Assembly: GCA_913057645.1 (NCBI GenBank)
Contig: CAJXOU010000006.1
Coordinates: 1-64,000, forward strand
Direction of reading: 5' to 3'
Length of the DNA: 64,000 nucleotides
DNA from: an uncultured Rhodobiaceae bacterium
GTDB lineage: Bacteria > Pseudomonadota > Alphaproteobacteria > Parvibaculales > Parvibaculaceae
The position numbers and the translations under genes are program-made. Position 1 is the first letter of the stretch. Each line of letters opens with the position of its first letter. Below the pieces are notes generated by a model. The model was not told where the DNA came from and searched no databases. It saw only the letters and a list, made by a program, of their open reading frames with translations. Shown one piece after another: positions 51,753 to 61,760 of the stretch.

Positions 51753-52814
51753 ATGGGGAGGTACAACAGCACAAATGAAGCTCTTGAACGCTCACCAAGG
51801 CCCGGTAAGCTATTGACTGCACTGACAAATAAAATCGCCATCGCCCCCATGATGGACTGGACGGACCGGCACGACCGGTACTTCCTGCGCCTAATCACGC
51901 GCCATGCGCTGCTCTATACCGAGATGGTGACGACGGGCGCGGTGTTGCATGGGGATCGCGAGCGTCTCCTCGGCTTCGATCCGGCCGAGCATCCGGTGGC
52001 GCTGCAGCTTGGCGGCTCCGATCCGGCCGATCTCGCCGAAGCCGCGCGCATCGGCGAGGGGTTCGGCTATGACGAAATCAATCTCAATGTCGGCTGTCCG
52101 TCGGATCGCGTGCAGTCCGGCCGCTTCGGCGCCTGTCTGATGCGTGAGTCAGATCTTGTTGCGCGCTGCATCGCGGCGATGCGCAAGGCGGTCTCCGTCC
52201 CCGTCACCGTGAAATGCCGCATCGGCGTCGATGAGCAGGACCCCGAAGTGGCTCTCCCGCGCATGGCGCGTGCCGTCCGGGAGGAAGGCTGCGAAACCCT
52301 GATCGTTCACGCACGCAAGGCCTGGCTCGAAGGACTGTCGCCGAAGGAAAATCGCGACGTGCCGCCGCTCGACTATCCGCTTGTCTACCGGTTGAAGCAG
52401 GCCATGCCGGAAATGGAAATCGTCATCAACGGCGGCATAGAGTCACTTGCCGCCATCGACGCCCATTTCGTCCATGTGGACGGTGTGATGCTTGGCCGCG
52501 CTGCCTATCAGACGCCATGGTTGCTCTCCGGTATTGACCGCCTGTATTTCGGCGACGAAACGCCCTTGCCGTCGCGGCACGAGGTCCTCGCGCGTTTCCT
52601 GCCCTATATCGAACGTGAACTGGCGAAGGGGACGCATCTCCACGCCATGACCCGTCACATTCTCGGAATATTTCAGGGCTGTCCGGGAGCGCGGGCGTTT
52701 CGCCGTCATATTTCGGAAAACGCCCCTCGCCCGGGCGCGGATGCTAATGTCGTGCGGCAGGCGATGAAGCTTGTACCCGAAATGCAGGGAGAGACCCTCG
52801 CAGAAGTGGGCTGA
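51753..52814 (+). CDS. dusA: tRNA-dihydrouridine(20/20a) synthase DusA
   Basis: 353 residues. The Dus core is obvious: IAIAPMMDWTDRHDRYFLRL, ALQLGGSDPADLAEAARIG, and NLNVGCPSDRVQSGRFGACLM with the catalytic cysteine (~115), the exact DusA signature. FMN-binding VINGGIES and MLGRAAYQTPWLL follow, and a C-terminal helical tRNA-binding domain ends the protein. It reduces uridine 20/20a in tRNA using NADPH. The start is uncertain: the ATG at 51753 lacks a ribosome site, and a TTG at 51812 would start just before the conserved core. Confidence 0.93.
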   Translation: MGRYNSTNEALERSPRPGKLLTALTNKIAIAPMMDWTDRHDRYFLRLITRHALLYTEMVTTGAVLHGDRERLLGFDPAEHPVALQLGGSDPADLAEAARIGEGFGYDEINLNVGCPSDRVQSGRFGACLMRESDLVARCIAAMRKAVSVPVTVKCRIGVDEQDPEVALPRMARAVREEGCETLIVHARKAWLEGLSPKENRDVPPLDYPLVYRLKQAMPEMEIVINGGIESLAAIDAHFVHVDGVMLGRAAYQTPWLLSGIDRLYFGDETPLPSRHEVLARFLPYIERELAKGTHLHAMTRHILGIFQGCPGARAFRRHISENAPRPGADANVVRQAMKLVPEMQGETLAEVG

Positions 52815-52864
52815 TGGCAGCGCGGCTTCCGCATTGCGGGGCTGCCGTTGCAGGGGCTGGTTGA

Positions 52865-55550
52865 ATGGGGTTGATGAGGGGCGGCATACAGGCATGGTGG
52901 CGGGCGGCTGCGGTGCCTTCGCGTCTGCGCCGGGAATTGCGGCTGGTGCGCGGTAGCGCCATCTTCGACGGTGCCTGGTATCTCGCCACGAACCTGGACG
53001 TTGCGGCATCCGGTATGGATCCCGCCGAACATTTCTGCCGTTTCGGTGCTTTCGAAGGGCGTGATCCGGGTCCTCTCTTCAATCTCCCCGGCTATCTTCG
53101 GCTGCGGCCCGACGTTGAAGTGGAGCGCATGAACGCGCTCATTCACTATCTCGACCATGGTGCAGCCGAGGGAATGGTTGTCAGCAACCTGTTCGACAGC
53201 CGTTGGTACTTGCGCCAGTACCCCGAAGCGGCCGCGGCCGGCGCCAATCCGCTGGAACACTACATCGAATGCGGCGCCGGCCTGTCATATGATCCGGGTC
53301 CGGATTTCTCGGCCGCCCTCTATGGGGAGCGGGAGCCATCTCTGCGCGAAAGCGGAGAAAATGCTCTCGCGCACTATCTGACGAGTGGCGTCTCCCGGGA
53401 TATCTCCTGCGTGTCCGCGACGGGGGAACGCGACGCCGTTGCACGCGAACGCGCGCAGCTTGCCGCGCACGCATTTTTTCGCCGGTTCGGCCTCTATTTC
53501 ACGACGACAGAAGCAGGCGACCGTCCGAAACTCCAACGGGCCGTCGACTATCTCGCGTCTCTGGAGCCCGTTCGTCCGGTCTCAGGCGGGAAGCCGGACG
53601 TGTCCATTGTCGTGCCTGCCTATGGCCAGCTTCACTATCTGCTGTCTCTTCTCGAGTCGCTTGCCTTCCACGAAACGCAGCAGCGCTGCGAGATCGTTGT
53701 TGTCGATGACGCATCCCCCGCTTCGGCCTGCATGTCGCTTCTCGAGGAAATCCCGTGGATCAGGTTCGAACGGAACGTGAAGAACCTCGGCTTCCTCCGA
53801 AGCTGCAACGGCATCGTTCCGAAATGCGAGGGCGACTACCTCGTCTTCCTGAACACCGATACCCGCGTGATCACGGGATGGCTCGACGAACTGGTCGGAA
53901 CATTCGATAACTTTCCACGGGCGGGTGTCGTGGGCTCGAAACTTCTCTTCGACGATCTGCGCCTTCAGGACGCCGGTGGTGTCTTCTTCGACGACGGCTC
54001 GGTGGATCTCTACGGTCGTGGCGACGATCCCGATAGCCCGCTCTATTCATTCGCCCGCCAGGCGGATTACGTCTCGGGGGCCTCGCTCGCCGTCCGCCGC
54101 GAGGTATGGAACCGGCTTGGCGGTTTTGACGAGAGCTACGCGCCCGCCTATTGCGAGGATGCCGATTTCGCTTTCCGCGCCCGGGAAGCCGGCTTTGAGG
54201 TCTGGTATCAGCCTGCTTCCCAGCTCATCCACTATGAAGGCGTGACGCACGGCAGAAGCATTCTCTCCGGCGTGAAGGCGTATCAGGCGATCAACCTCGA
54301 GAAATTCCGTCACAGATGGCGCCACGTTCTCGCCGGCTATGGCGCGCGCACCCCGGGCGGTTGCGCTGGAGCGAAGAGATACACTCCGAGGCCGCTTTTC
54401 GTTCTCGATGTCTTCACCCCCACACCCGACCGGGACGCGGGATCGTTTCTCGCAATGGCGATGATCCGGGCCTATGTGGAGCTCGGCTGGCACGTGGTAT
54501 TCGTTCCTGTCGGCTATGCCTCTGTTCCCGGCTATACGCGTGGCCTGCAGCGTCTCGGTGTCGAATGTCTCTACGGACCGCGCTTCCAGAGCCTTGCGGA
54601 TGTGCAGGCTCACATTCCGGATCTGGAGTATGTCCTCGCCTTCCGCGTCAGCGGGCTTTCGCCTGTCTATGACGATATTCGCCGCTGCTGGCCCGATGCC
54701 CGCATTGTCTACAATACCGTCGATCTGCACCACCGGCGCGAAGCGCGGCAGGCGACGCTTGCGAACGATCCCGAGATGTTCGCCCGCTCGGAAGTGACGC
54801 GCGATAGGGAGCTTGCGCTCGCGTCGGCATGCGACTGCACGATCTATCTCAGCGAGACGGAGCGCGACGGTGGCGGAAGCATGCGGTCCGGATGTGTATC
54901 GCAACTCTATTGTCTTTCCCTATTTCATGGACGTTCCGGCGACGAGCGATGGGACCGACAGGCGCAGGCATGTCGTGTTCCTGGGTGGGTTTGGACACCC
55001 GCCCAACATCGATGCCGCCCTCCATCTCAAACAGGAAATCTGGCCGCTGTTGCGCGATGCTCTGCCGGAATCCGCGAAGCTCCTCATCGTCGGTGCCGGC
55101 CCGCCGGAAGAGGTGATCGCGCTTGCGGACGGCCGCGTCGAGGTGACCGGTTTCGTGCCCGACCTTCTGCCTGTCTTCGAACGCGCCCGTGTCTGTGTCG
55201 CGCCCATACGCTATGGCGCAGGCATCAAGGGAAAGGTCATTCACGCCATGGCGCATGGCGTGCCTGGCGTCGTCACGCCCGTCGCCGCCGAAGGAATGGG
55301 GCTCACCGACGGACGGCAGGTCTTCATCGCGGATGATCCCGGCACCTTCGCTGAAAGGGTTCTGGGCCTTTTCGTGGACGATGCGCTCTGGGCGGATATG
55401 CGAGAGGAAGGCATTGCCTTCGTCGAGGAGAACTACTCCTGGGCCCGTTGCCTTGCGCGTTGCACCGAAGCGCTCGAAGTCGCGGATCGGACATGGGCCC
55501 GCCGCCGGGCCGCGGCGGATGGCAATCTTGCGCCGCTTGATCTAGCTTGA
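52865..55550 (+). pseudogene. Frameshifted large glycosyltransferase (YPDV repeats + GT2 + GT4)
   Basis: Two frames make one gene of ~895 residues. Frame 1 (52865 to ~54866) encodes four degenerate ~36-residue YPDV-type repeats (AIFDGAWYLATNLDVAASG..., SRWYLRQYPEAAAAG...), a GT2 domain (VSIVVPAYGQLHYLL, NLGFLRSCNG, FLNTDTRVITGWLDE, YCEDADFAFRA) and the first half of a GT4 domain. At ~54862-54868, after SETER, the homology jumps to another frame, resuming TVAEACGPDVYRNSIVFPYF and running through the donor site (YGAGIKGKVIHAMAHGVPGV) to the stop at 55550. One extra base in GCGCG explains it. It may be a sequencing error or a real break. The layout matches the gene at 16336. Confidence 0.85.
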
Positions 55551-55586
55551 GCCACACCGGAGCCGCCTGCCGAAAGTCCCTTCTCC

Positions 55587-56423
55587 ATGAACATTGAAGC
55601 GATGTCGCTCATCGAGCTCGCCCCCTTTGCGGCGGGCCTTGTCGTCACTGGCCTCGTCGCCGGCATCCTTGCGGGCTTGCTCGGTGTCGGCGGCGGTATC
55701 GTCATCGTGCCGGTGCTCTATCACGTCTTCACGCTTCTCGGGATCGACGAGGCGGTACGCATGCATCTCGCCGTTGGCACCTCGCTCGGTACCATCGTGC
55801 TGACCTCGATCCGCTCCGTCCGCGCCCATGCGAAAAAGGGCGCCGTCGACTGGCCGATGCTGCGAAGCTGGGCAGCGCCTATCCTGGTCGGCGTCGCTTC
55901 AGGCACGCTGATCGCGGCCTGGGTCAGCGGCGATGCGCTGACCGGCGTCTTCGCCACAATCGCGCTCGCCGTCGCCGCCAATCTCGCGTTCGGCAAGGAG
56001 AGCTGGCGCCTCGGCACAGAACTTCCCGGAAAGCCGGCGCAATATTCCGTGGCGGGCGTCATCGGCGCGCTCTCCGCGCTCATGGGGATAGGCGGCGGCA
56101 CCTTCGCCGTCAGCTTCATGACGCTTTATGGCAAAAATCCCCGAGAGGCGGTCGCGACGTCGTCGGGCCTCGGCGTTCTGATTGCCGTCCCGGCCGTTAT
56201 CGGTTTCGTCTGGGCCGGCTGGAACGATCCGCTGCTGCCGCCTTTCAGCCTGGGCTATGTGAACCTGATCGGCATCGCCCTCATCGCGCCGCTTTCCGTC
56301 CTCGCCGCGCCCTGGGGCGCTGCCATCGCGCATGCGATCAGCCACAAGGCGCTCATTCGCGCCTTCGCCTTCTTCCTGGCGATCACCTCGGTGCAGATGT
56401 TCTACCGGCTCTTTACCGGCTGA
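55587..56423 (+). CDS. TauE/SafE family sulfite/sulfonate-type permease
   Basis: 278 residues with about eight membrane helices in two inverted halves. Each half starts with the family's glycine motif: AGILAGLLGVGGGIVIVP (~21-38) and IGALSALMGIGGGTFAVSF (~155-173). The family exports or imports sulfur oxyanions, sulfoacetate or other anions. With four sulfotransferases nearby a link to sulfur metabolism is tempting, but nothing here proves it. The gene follows the broken glycosyltransferase by 36 bp and is convergent with the hydrolase gene. Confidence 0.88.
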   Translation: MNIEAMSLIELAPFAAGLVVTGLVAGILAGLLGVGGGIVIVPVLYHVFTLLGIDEAVRMHLAVGTSLGTIVLTSIRSVRAHAKKGAVDWPMLRSWAAPILVGVASGTLIAAWVSGDALTGVFATIALAVAANLAFGKESWRLGTELPGKPAQYSVAGVIGALSALMGIGGGTFAVSFMTLYGKNPREAVATSSGLGVLIAVPAVIGFVWAGWNDPLLPPFSLGYVNLIGIALIAPLSVLAAPWGAAIAHAISHKALIRAFAFFLAITSVQMFYRLFTG

Positions 56424-56426
56424 CCG

Positions 56427-57524
56427 TCAGCCGAGAAACCAGTCCATGATCCGCGCATTCTCTTCCACCGGATAGGTGTGCGAGAGATCCGCGATCTCGC
56501 GATAGGTGACGTCGGCGCCCGCTGCCGAAAGTTCGGACGAAGCGAGCCGCGCCATGTCGGCGTTGAACATCCAGTCGAGCGCGCCATGCGTGATGTAGAC
56601 GGGCAGGCCCTGCAGCCGCGCCGGGTCCGCCCCGCCGATCAGCATCGGATGCCAGGCCGACGAGACGGGCGCGAGATGCGTATAGGGTCCGCCCGCCAGC
56701 CCCGCGAGATAGGTGAAGGTGCCGCCGTCGCTCATACCGGTGAGCAGGATGCGGCCCGCATCGATGTTCCAGCGCTCGTTCACATGCGCGATCATACGCG
56801 CAAGGCTCGCCCGGTCCTGTTCCGGTTCCATCAGCGACCACGTCGCATCGAGCGATGTCGGGCTGAGAAGAATGGCCCCGCGAGACCGCGCCGCGACGAG
56901 CCATGTCCAGAGGAAGCCGCGCCCGTGTCCGCTGCCGCCGTGGCAGGCGACGATGAGTGGGTGGGGGCGGGCGGCATCATAGGTCTCGGGCACATAAAGG
57001 GAGAAGCCGCCGCGCTGGCCCTTCTCGTTGCCGAAGTGATGAACGCCCGTTCCCTCCTTGGTCGCTCCCTCGGCAAGCGCGGTGACCAGCGCCTCGTCGT
57101 CCCGTGCGCGTTCCTCGAGGAAGAAGCGGCTCACCGGCGGCAGCATCGCGGTCACGGGATAGAGCGCCTCCATCGCGCGCGGCCCGTGCCGCATCCCGCG
57201 ATAGGCCGCGAAGACCGGGCCGCCCGGCGACGACATGTCGCCCACCGCGCCGCGCAACCCGTCGAACACGGCCTCCGTCTCGTCCGCCGCCTTGTTCACC
57301 TGGGCAGCGAAGGCGACGAGATGTTCGGGCCACGCCACGGCATCGAAGGGCCCGCGTGCCTCTTTCAGCTTCGCCGCCACCGGCTCCATCTGCTCGACCA
57401 GGCTCTCCAGCAGCGGCGGGTGGAGGTGCCTCCCGATGAACGACACCGCATCCATCCCCTGCAGCAACGCGGGCAGAAGCAAGTCGACGGCGTCGATCAG
57501 GCCGTCGTCTGACCTGGTGGTCAT
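56427..57524 (-). CDS. Alpha/beta hydrolase (esterase / PHB-depolymerase-like)
   Basis: 365 residues. A ~170-residue N-terminal helical region (MDAVSFIGRHLHPPLLESLVEQMEP) precedes the catalytic domain: CHGGSGHGRGFLW (oxyanion loop, ~195-207), nucleophile GMSDGG (Ser265), VYITHGALDWMFN (acid) and LSHTYPVEEN (base His). The arrangement fits the phospholipase/carboxylesterase and PHB-depolymerase branch. No signal peptide is visible, so it probably works in the cytoplasm. Stops of this gene and the TauE gene are 3 bp apart. Confidence 0.85.
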   Translation of the reverse strand: MTTRSDDGLIDAVDLLLPALLQGMDAVSFIGRHLHPPLLESLVEQMEPVAAKLKEARGPFDAVAWPEHLVAFAAQVNKAADETEAVFDGLRGAVGDMSSPGGPVFAAYRGMRHGPRAMEALYPVTAMLPPVSRFFLEERARDDEALVTALAEGATKEGTGVHHFGNEKGQRGGFSLYVPETYDAARPHPLIVACHGGSGHGRGFLWTWLVAARSRGAILLSPTSLDATWSLMEPEQDRASLARMIAHVNERWNIDAGRILLTGMSDGGTFTYLAGLAGGPYTHLAPVSSAWHPMLIGGADPARLQGLPVYITHGALDWMFNADMARLASSELSAAGADVTYREIADLSHTYPVEENARIMDWFLG

Positions 57525-57791
57525 GGCGCTAACTCCTAATCAAATTATACAAATGTTCATGTAATTGGGGCTGTGGACCGATGTGCAGCGGATTTCTCCT
57601 TGACAAAAACAGGGTAAATTCCGTCGCTTAGGGACTGGGAAAGACGGCCAGTTTTCGGCGACGAGCGAAAGCAGGAAGATATTTCTGAATGGCCCGGAAA
57701 AGATGGTTTGTCTCGGCACTGGAGGCCATCGATCCTGGGTGGGGTTCCTTCGTCTGAGGGGGGCGGAGTACTGGGAGGTAGCCGCAAGCGT

Positions 57792-59741
57792 ATGTTCGAA
57801 TTTGGTTCAGGGCGGCAGATGGCGAAATTGCGGGTTTTGCTGCGCCACGTCCGCGTTTCATTCCATTTTGACAGCAAGTTCTATCTGTCGAGATATCCGG
57901 ACGTCGCTGCTTCGGGCATTCACCCGCTGCTGCACTACCTTCGGTATGGCGCGAAGGAGCTTCGCAACCCGAACGCCGGTTTTTCGGCGAAATTCTATCT
58001 TGAAAACAACCCTGACGTACATTCCTCCGGCATAGACCCGTTCGTTCACTTCGTTTTGTGGGGGCGCGCAGAGGGACGGGCGGGAGTCCCGCCTGGGACG
58101 GCGCCATGTGAGGCGCCGCTTAAGCCCGGCATCCAGACGGTAGACGAGTTCGATGAACGGATCGAAACGATACAAAACGATTTCGATCCGGATTTCTATC
58201 TTTCCCGCTATGCCGACGTTGAAATGCTGAATGTCGATCCCCTGCGGCACTATCTCGAACAGGGTGCTGCGGAATTGAGGGACCCTTCGCGGGAATTTTC
58301 AACGGCCTACTATCTCGAGAGCAATCCTGATGTTGCCAGCTCGGGCATGAATCCATTTCTGCACTTTCTCGTGGAGGGCCGACGCGAGGGGCGGTTGCCC
58401 CAACCGCCGGGTGGATTCCGTGCGCAGCATTTGAGAGAGATTGTTCCTTTGTCGGAAACGGTTCGGAGATGGCGCTCGGCACGGAAGTCGATCGAAATAT
58501 GCGACGTGGCGGAGCTGCGGGAAAAACTGTTCGGCATATTTGGCGTCGGAAGTCGGCAGGCGGTTATCAGTATCGGGCACGACGACTACCGGGCGCATAC
58601 GGGCGGCGTTCAGCTCTGCATCGAAATTGAGGAGAACGCCTTCAGGGATTTGGGGACTGTTTATGTGAATCTGCACCCCGCAGAACCATTGCCGGTACTT
58701 GCTGACGCGACAGAACGTTATCGGCAACTTGTGGTGATGATCGTTGACGGTGAACGTGTCGGCGTGGCGCGGGCTGAAGACATTGTCGAGGTCGTTGCCG
58801 AGCTGGCGGCGCGAGACGTCTCTTTCTCCACCACGGTCCATGCCTTGCACGGTCATACGACGGAGTTTGTTCGGGACATCGTCTTCGCTTCGCGATCATC
58901 CGACTCTCTTTACTGGTTGCACGACTATTTCTCCATTTGTCCCGGCTACACCTTGTTGCGGAACGATGTGAGTTTTTGCGGTGCCCCGCGCGTTGAATCG
59001 CAGGCCTGCGCAGTGTGTGTTTACGGAGAGGCGCGCGCCGAGCATGTTGCGCGCATGCAGAAGCTGTTCGAAGACGTGTCCTTCAAGGTTGTCGCGCCGT
59101 CGGCGCTCGCCCTCGATGTTTGGCGTTCCGGTTCTGCGTTGCGCTGCCAGTCCGAAATTGTTTCGGCGCACTGCCGTCTGGAGATGAGGAAAACCGCAGA
59201 TGACGAAATCAACATTGTCGACAATGCTCCGGTGCGGGTTGCGTTTCTTGGCATCCCGACAATGCGAAAGGGCTGGAATTTCTTTGAGAAACTGGTTCGG
59301 GAAATACGGGCCGATAGCGAAGCTGGGAGCAGTTTCGAGTTCTACTATTTTGGAAACGAGTGCTTGAACTCCGGCGACATAACGGAGATTCCGGTGGACG
59401 TGTCCATGCAGAACATCCACGCCATGGTGGCTGCCGTCACTGCTGCCCGGATCGATTTCGTTGTATTGTGGTCGTTGTGGCCGGAAACATTCAGCTTCAC
59501 TGCGCATGAAAGCCTGGCCGCGGGTGCATACATCCTGACGGGACCGGATTCGGGAAACATCGCACGTCTTGCATCTGGAGCTGGGCGGGTTTTCGAATCC
59601 GAGAACGCCCTGCTCTCCTTTCTTCGGAGCGGCGATGCCCAGCGGCTTGCTGCAGAAAGAAGAGAGAAAATCATGACGGGCGACCTGGTGTTTGGCCGGA
59701 TGAGCGCCGACATCTTGCAGCGGCAATACGAGGTAGGCTGA
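57792..59741 (+). CDS. Glycosyltransferase with four YPDV repeats (GT4)
   Basis: 649 residues from the ATG at 57792; an ATG at 57822 is also possible. Four ~36-residue repeats in two pairs (~25-100 and ~130-205) follow F-D-x2-F-Y-L-x2-Y-P-D-V-A-x-S-G-x-x-P-L-x-H-Y-L-x-x-G-A-x-E. A GT4-like domain follows (ISIGHDDYRAHTGGVQL, YWLHDYFSICPGYTLL, FCGAPRVESQACAVC, LWSLWPETFSFTAHESLA). The HDY-x-x-ICP and Cys-rich segments recur in the GT4 part of the gene at 16336, so the two are related. It heads the right-hand glycan cluster. Confidence 0.82.
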   Translation: MFEFGSGRQMAKLRVLLRHVRVSFHFDSKFYLSRYPDVAASGIHPLLHYLRYGAKELRNPNAGFSAKFYLENNPDVHSSGIDPFVHFVLWGRAEGRAGVPPGTAPCEAPLKPGIQTVDEFDERIETIQNDFDPDFYLSRYADVEMLNVDPLRHYLEQGAAELRDPSREFSTAYYLESNPDVASSGMNPFLHFLVEGRREGRLPQPPGGFRAQHLREIVPLSETVRRWRSARKSIEICDVAELREKLFGIFGVGSRQAVISIGHDDYRAHTGGVQLCIEIEENAFRDLGTVYVNLHPAEPLPVLADATERYRQLVVMIVDGERVGVARAEDIVEVVAELAARDVSFSTTVHALHGHTTEFVRDIVFASRSSDSLYWLHDYFSICPGYTLLRNDVSFCGAPRVESQACAVCVYGEARAEHVARMQKLFEDVSFKVVAPSALALDVWRSGSALRCQSEIVSAHCRLEMRKTADDEINIVDNAPVRVAFLGIPTMRKGWNFFEKLVREIRADSEAGSSFEFYYFGNECLNSGDITEIPVDVSMQNIHAMVAAVTAARIDFVVLWSLWPETFSFTAHESLAAGAYILTGPDSGNIARLASGAGRVFESENALLSFLRSGDAQRLAAERREKIMTGDLVFGRMSADILQRQYEVG

Positions 59742-59742
59742 G

Positions 59743-60789
59743 GTGACGATCTATTGTTATACGAGCTTCTCGTTCAGCTACCTTGCGAAGGCGCGCGTCC
59801 TGGCCGCGACGTTGAAGAAGCACCATCCTGACTGGGTTCTTTGCGCCGTGATCAACGATCGTGAACCGGACGGATTCCGCTTCGAGATCGAACAGGAGAA
59901 TTTCGACGAAGTCATCTGGGGAGACGAGATATTCGGACGGAATACGCGCCCCTGGGTGTTCAAGCACGATGTGGTAGAGCTGTGCACGGCTGTTAAGGGG
60001 CCGGTATTGAAGCGGCTCTTGGAAAGAACGGATGCCGAGAAAGTCTTCTACTTCGACCCCGATGTCGCGATCTTGGACGATCTTCAATGTCTTGCGGATA
60101 TGCTCGACAGCGCATCGATTCTGCTGACACCTCATCAACTCGAGCCCGACGACAACCAGCAGGCGATCTTCGACAATGAAATCTGCTCCCTCAGGCTGGG
60201 AACATACAATCTCGGATTCGTTGGCGTTCGGGCGGACAAGGAGGGATTGCGTTTCGCCTCATGGTGGGCAGATCGGTTGTCGGAATTTTGCTACGATGAC
60301 CCTGCTTCGGGCTTGTTCGTCGATCAGAAGTGGTGCGACCTGGCGCCCGCGTTCTTCGAGAATCTGAAAATTGTAAGAGACCCGGGCTGCAATGTGGCCA
60401 GTTGGAACCTCAGCCGGCGGCACGTGTCGATCGGGCGAGACGGAAGCATTACGGCCAATGGGTCGTCGATCAAGTTTTTCCACTTCACCAAGCTGGGTCC
60501 GCTGGGTGATGTGATGACGCAGCGCTATGCGCGCGAGAATTTCGAGGTTTACGAACTATGGTCGTGGTATCGGCGTCAGATCGGGAAATATTCCGAGGCC
60601 GGAATCCCCGCGGACTGGTGGCGGTACGGACGGTTTTCCAACGGAGCGCCCGTACCGAAGGCGGCAAGGGTGCTCTATCGCGAGAGACAGGACCTGCAGC
60701 AGGCCTTTGACGATCCCTTCAACGCCGAAGGTGTGTGCCTTTATCAGTGGCTGTCCGAAAACGGGGTGCCGGTCGGTACGCATAACTAG
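59743..60789 (+). CDS. Putative GT-A fold glycosyltransferase
   Basis: 348 residues starting with GTG one base after the previous stop; the ribosome site GAGGTAGG lies in the preceding gene's end. It has the GT8-like start YCYTSFSFSYLAKARVLAATLKKH, a DxD motif in KVFYFDPDVAILDDL (~100-115), and RLGTYNLGFVGVRADKEG with WCDLAPAFFENLKIVRDPGCNVASWNLS as donor and acceptor loops. A C-terminal helical region follows. The full-length similarity is to sugar transferases next to methyltransferase and sulfotransferase genes in alphaproteobacterial glycan loci. The sugar is unknown. Confidence 0.75.
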   Translation: MTIYCYTSFSFSYLAKARVLAATLKKHHPDWVLCAVINDREPDGFRFEIEQENFDEVIWGDEIFGRNTRPWVFKHDVVELCTAVKGPVLKRLLERTDAEKVFYFDPDVAILDDLQCLADMLDSASILLTPHQLEPDDNQQAIFDNEICSLRLGTYNLGFVGVRADKEGLRFASWWADRLSEFCYDDPASGLFVDQKWCDLAPAFFENLKIVRDPGCNVASWNLSRRHVSIGRDGSITANGSSIKFFHFTKLGPLGDVMTQRYARENFEVYELWSWYRRQIGKYSEAGIPADWWRYGRFSNGAPVPKAARVLYRERQDLQQAFDDPFNAEGVCLYQWLSENGVPVGTHN

Positions 60790-60799
60790 GTAACGAAAG

Positions 60800-61714
60800 A
60801 TGAGCGAAACCGATCATGGGGCGAGTGCCGCTGCCGAAAAGTGGAACAAGGCGCATGTAGTGCCGAACTTCCGTCGGAGATTCGTGAACCACATTCCCTG
60901 GGTTCGTAACTACATTCACTTCCTCTACCTCAACAATGAAACGCCGTTCTCGATCTTGAAACGAGAGCTTGGGAGCACTCCGGTTGATGATGCTCTCGAA
61001 CTTGCCGGGGGTAGAGGCGACTTTTCGCTGGCCCTGCTTACATCGGGTTTGGCAAGAAACGTCCGAATGGTGGATCTTTCCGAATCGGCGGCGAAGATCG
61101 CGCGCGAGAAGGCTGACAGCCAGGGAATATCGGGTTTTGTCGTCGAGACCGGAGATGTGAACGATCTGCGGATCGGCGAAAAGTATGATCTTGTCACCTT
61201 CAGTCAGTCGCTCCACCACATATTCGCGCTGGAACACATTCTCGGGGAAGTTCGCCGTGCTTTGAAGCCGGGCGGTCTGTTCTATGTCTCGGACTACATC
61301 GGTCCAACCAGGATGCAATGGACAGATGCTCAATTGAAATACATGAACGATCTTCTGGCGCTCATGCCGGAAGAGCTCCGCGCACAGATCAATCCGGACG
61401 GGTCGGATGCGCCTTCACCCAAAACGAGCGTGAAGCGCATTTCCCTGGAGACATTTGAAAGGGTCGACCCGAGCGAAGCCGTCAGAAGTGCCGATATAGA
61501 CCGGGCAATAAGGGAAACATTCGATGTAGTGGACTTCTATCCGATGGGTGGCACCATTAGCTACGAATTGTACCGCACGATTGCTCACAATTTTGATGTC
61601 GCTGACCGGTCGGTTCAGGCATTGTTGAAGACGGTTCTGTATTTCGAACACGACCTCATCTCCAGGGGTGTTCTGAATTCGGATTTTGGGTTGTATCTGT
61701 GTCGCGCTCGATAA
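60800..61714 (+). CDS. Class I SAM-dependent methyltransferase
   Basis: 304 residues. Motif I is DALELAGGRGDFSLALLTS (~64-82), followed by ARNVRMVDLSESAAKIARE (motif II), DLVTFSQSLHHIFALEH and ALKPGGLFYVSDYIG (motif post-I/III). The N-terminal ~60 residues carry a FRRRFVNHIPWVRNYIHFLY helix, probably a membrane or partner contact. The expected role is methylation of a capsule sugar or of an intermediate. It lies 10 bp after the glycosyltransferase gene and is in the same run of + strand genes. Confidence 0.85.
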   Translation: MSETDHGASAAAEKWNKAHVVPNFRRRFVNHIPWVRNYIHFLYLNNETPFSILKRELGSTPVDDALELAGGRGDFSLALLTSGLARNVRMVDLSESAAKIAREKADSQGISGFVVETGDVNDLRIGEKYDLVTFSQSLHHIFALEHILGEVRRALKPGGLFYVSDYIGPTRMQWTDAQLKYMNDLLALMPEELRAQINPDGSDAPSPKTSVKRISLETFERVDPSEAVRSADIDRAIRETFDVVDFYPMGGTISYELYRTIAHNFDVADRSVQALLKTVLYFEHDLISRGVLNSDFGLYLCRAR

Positions 61715-61760
61715 GGCCCGAAAAGTAGTTCATACGGAATAGAAACTGGCACAGAAAGAT

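Noticed and set aside
54813-55550. Separate gene starting at 54813
   Set aside because: Its first ~18 residues overlap the end of the preceding transferase frame without similarity, and its real homology starts at 54867, exactly where the other frame's ends. One frameshifted gene fits better.
57537-57561. Imperfect A/T-rich palindrome in the gap between the hydrolase and glycosyltransferase genes
   Set aside because: TTATACA...ATGTAA is suggestive of an operator, but the arms do not match well enough to call one.
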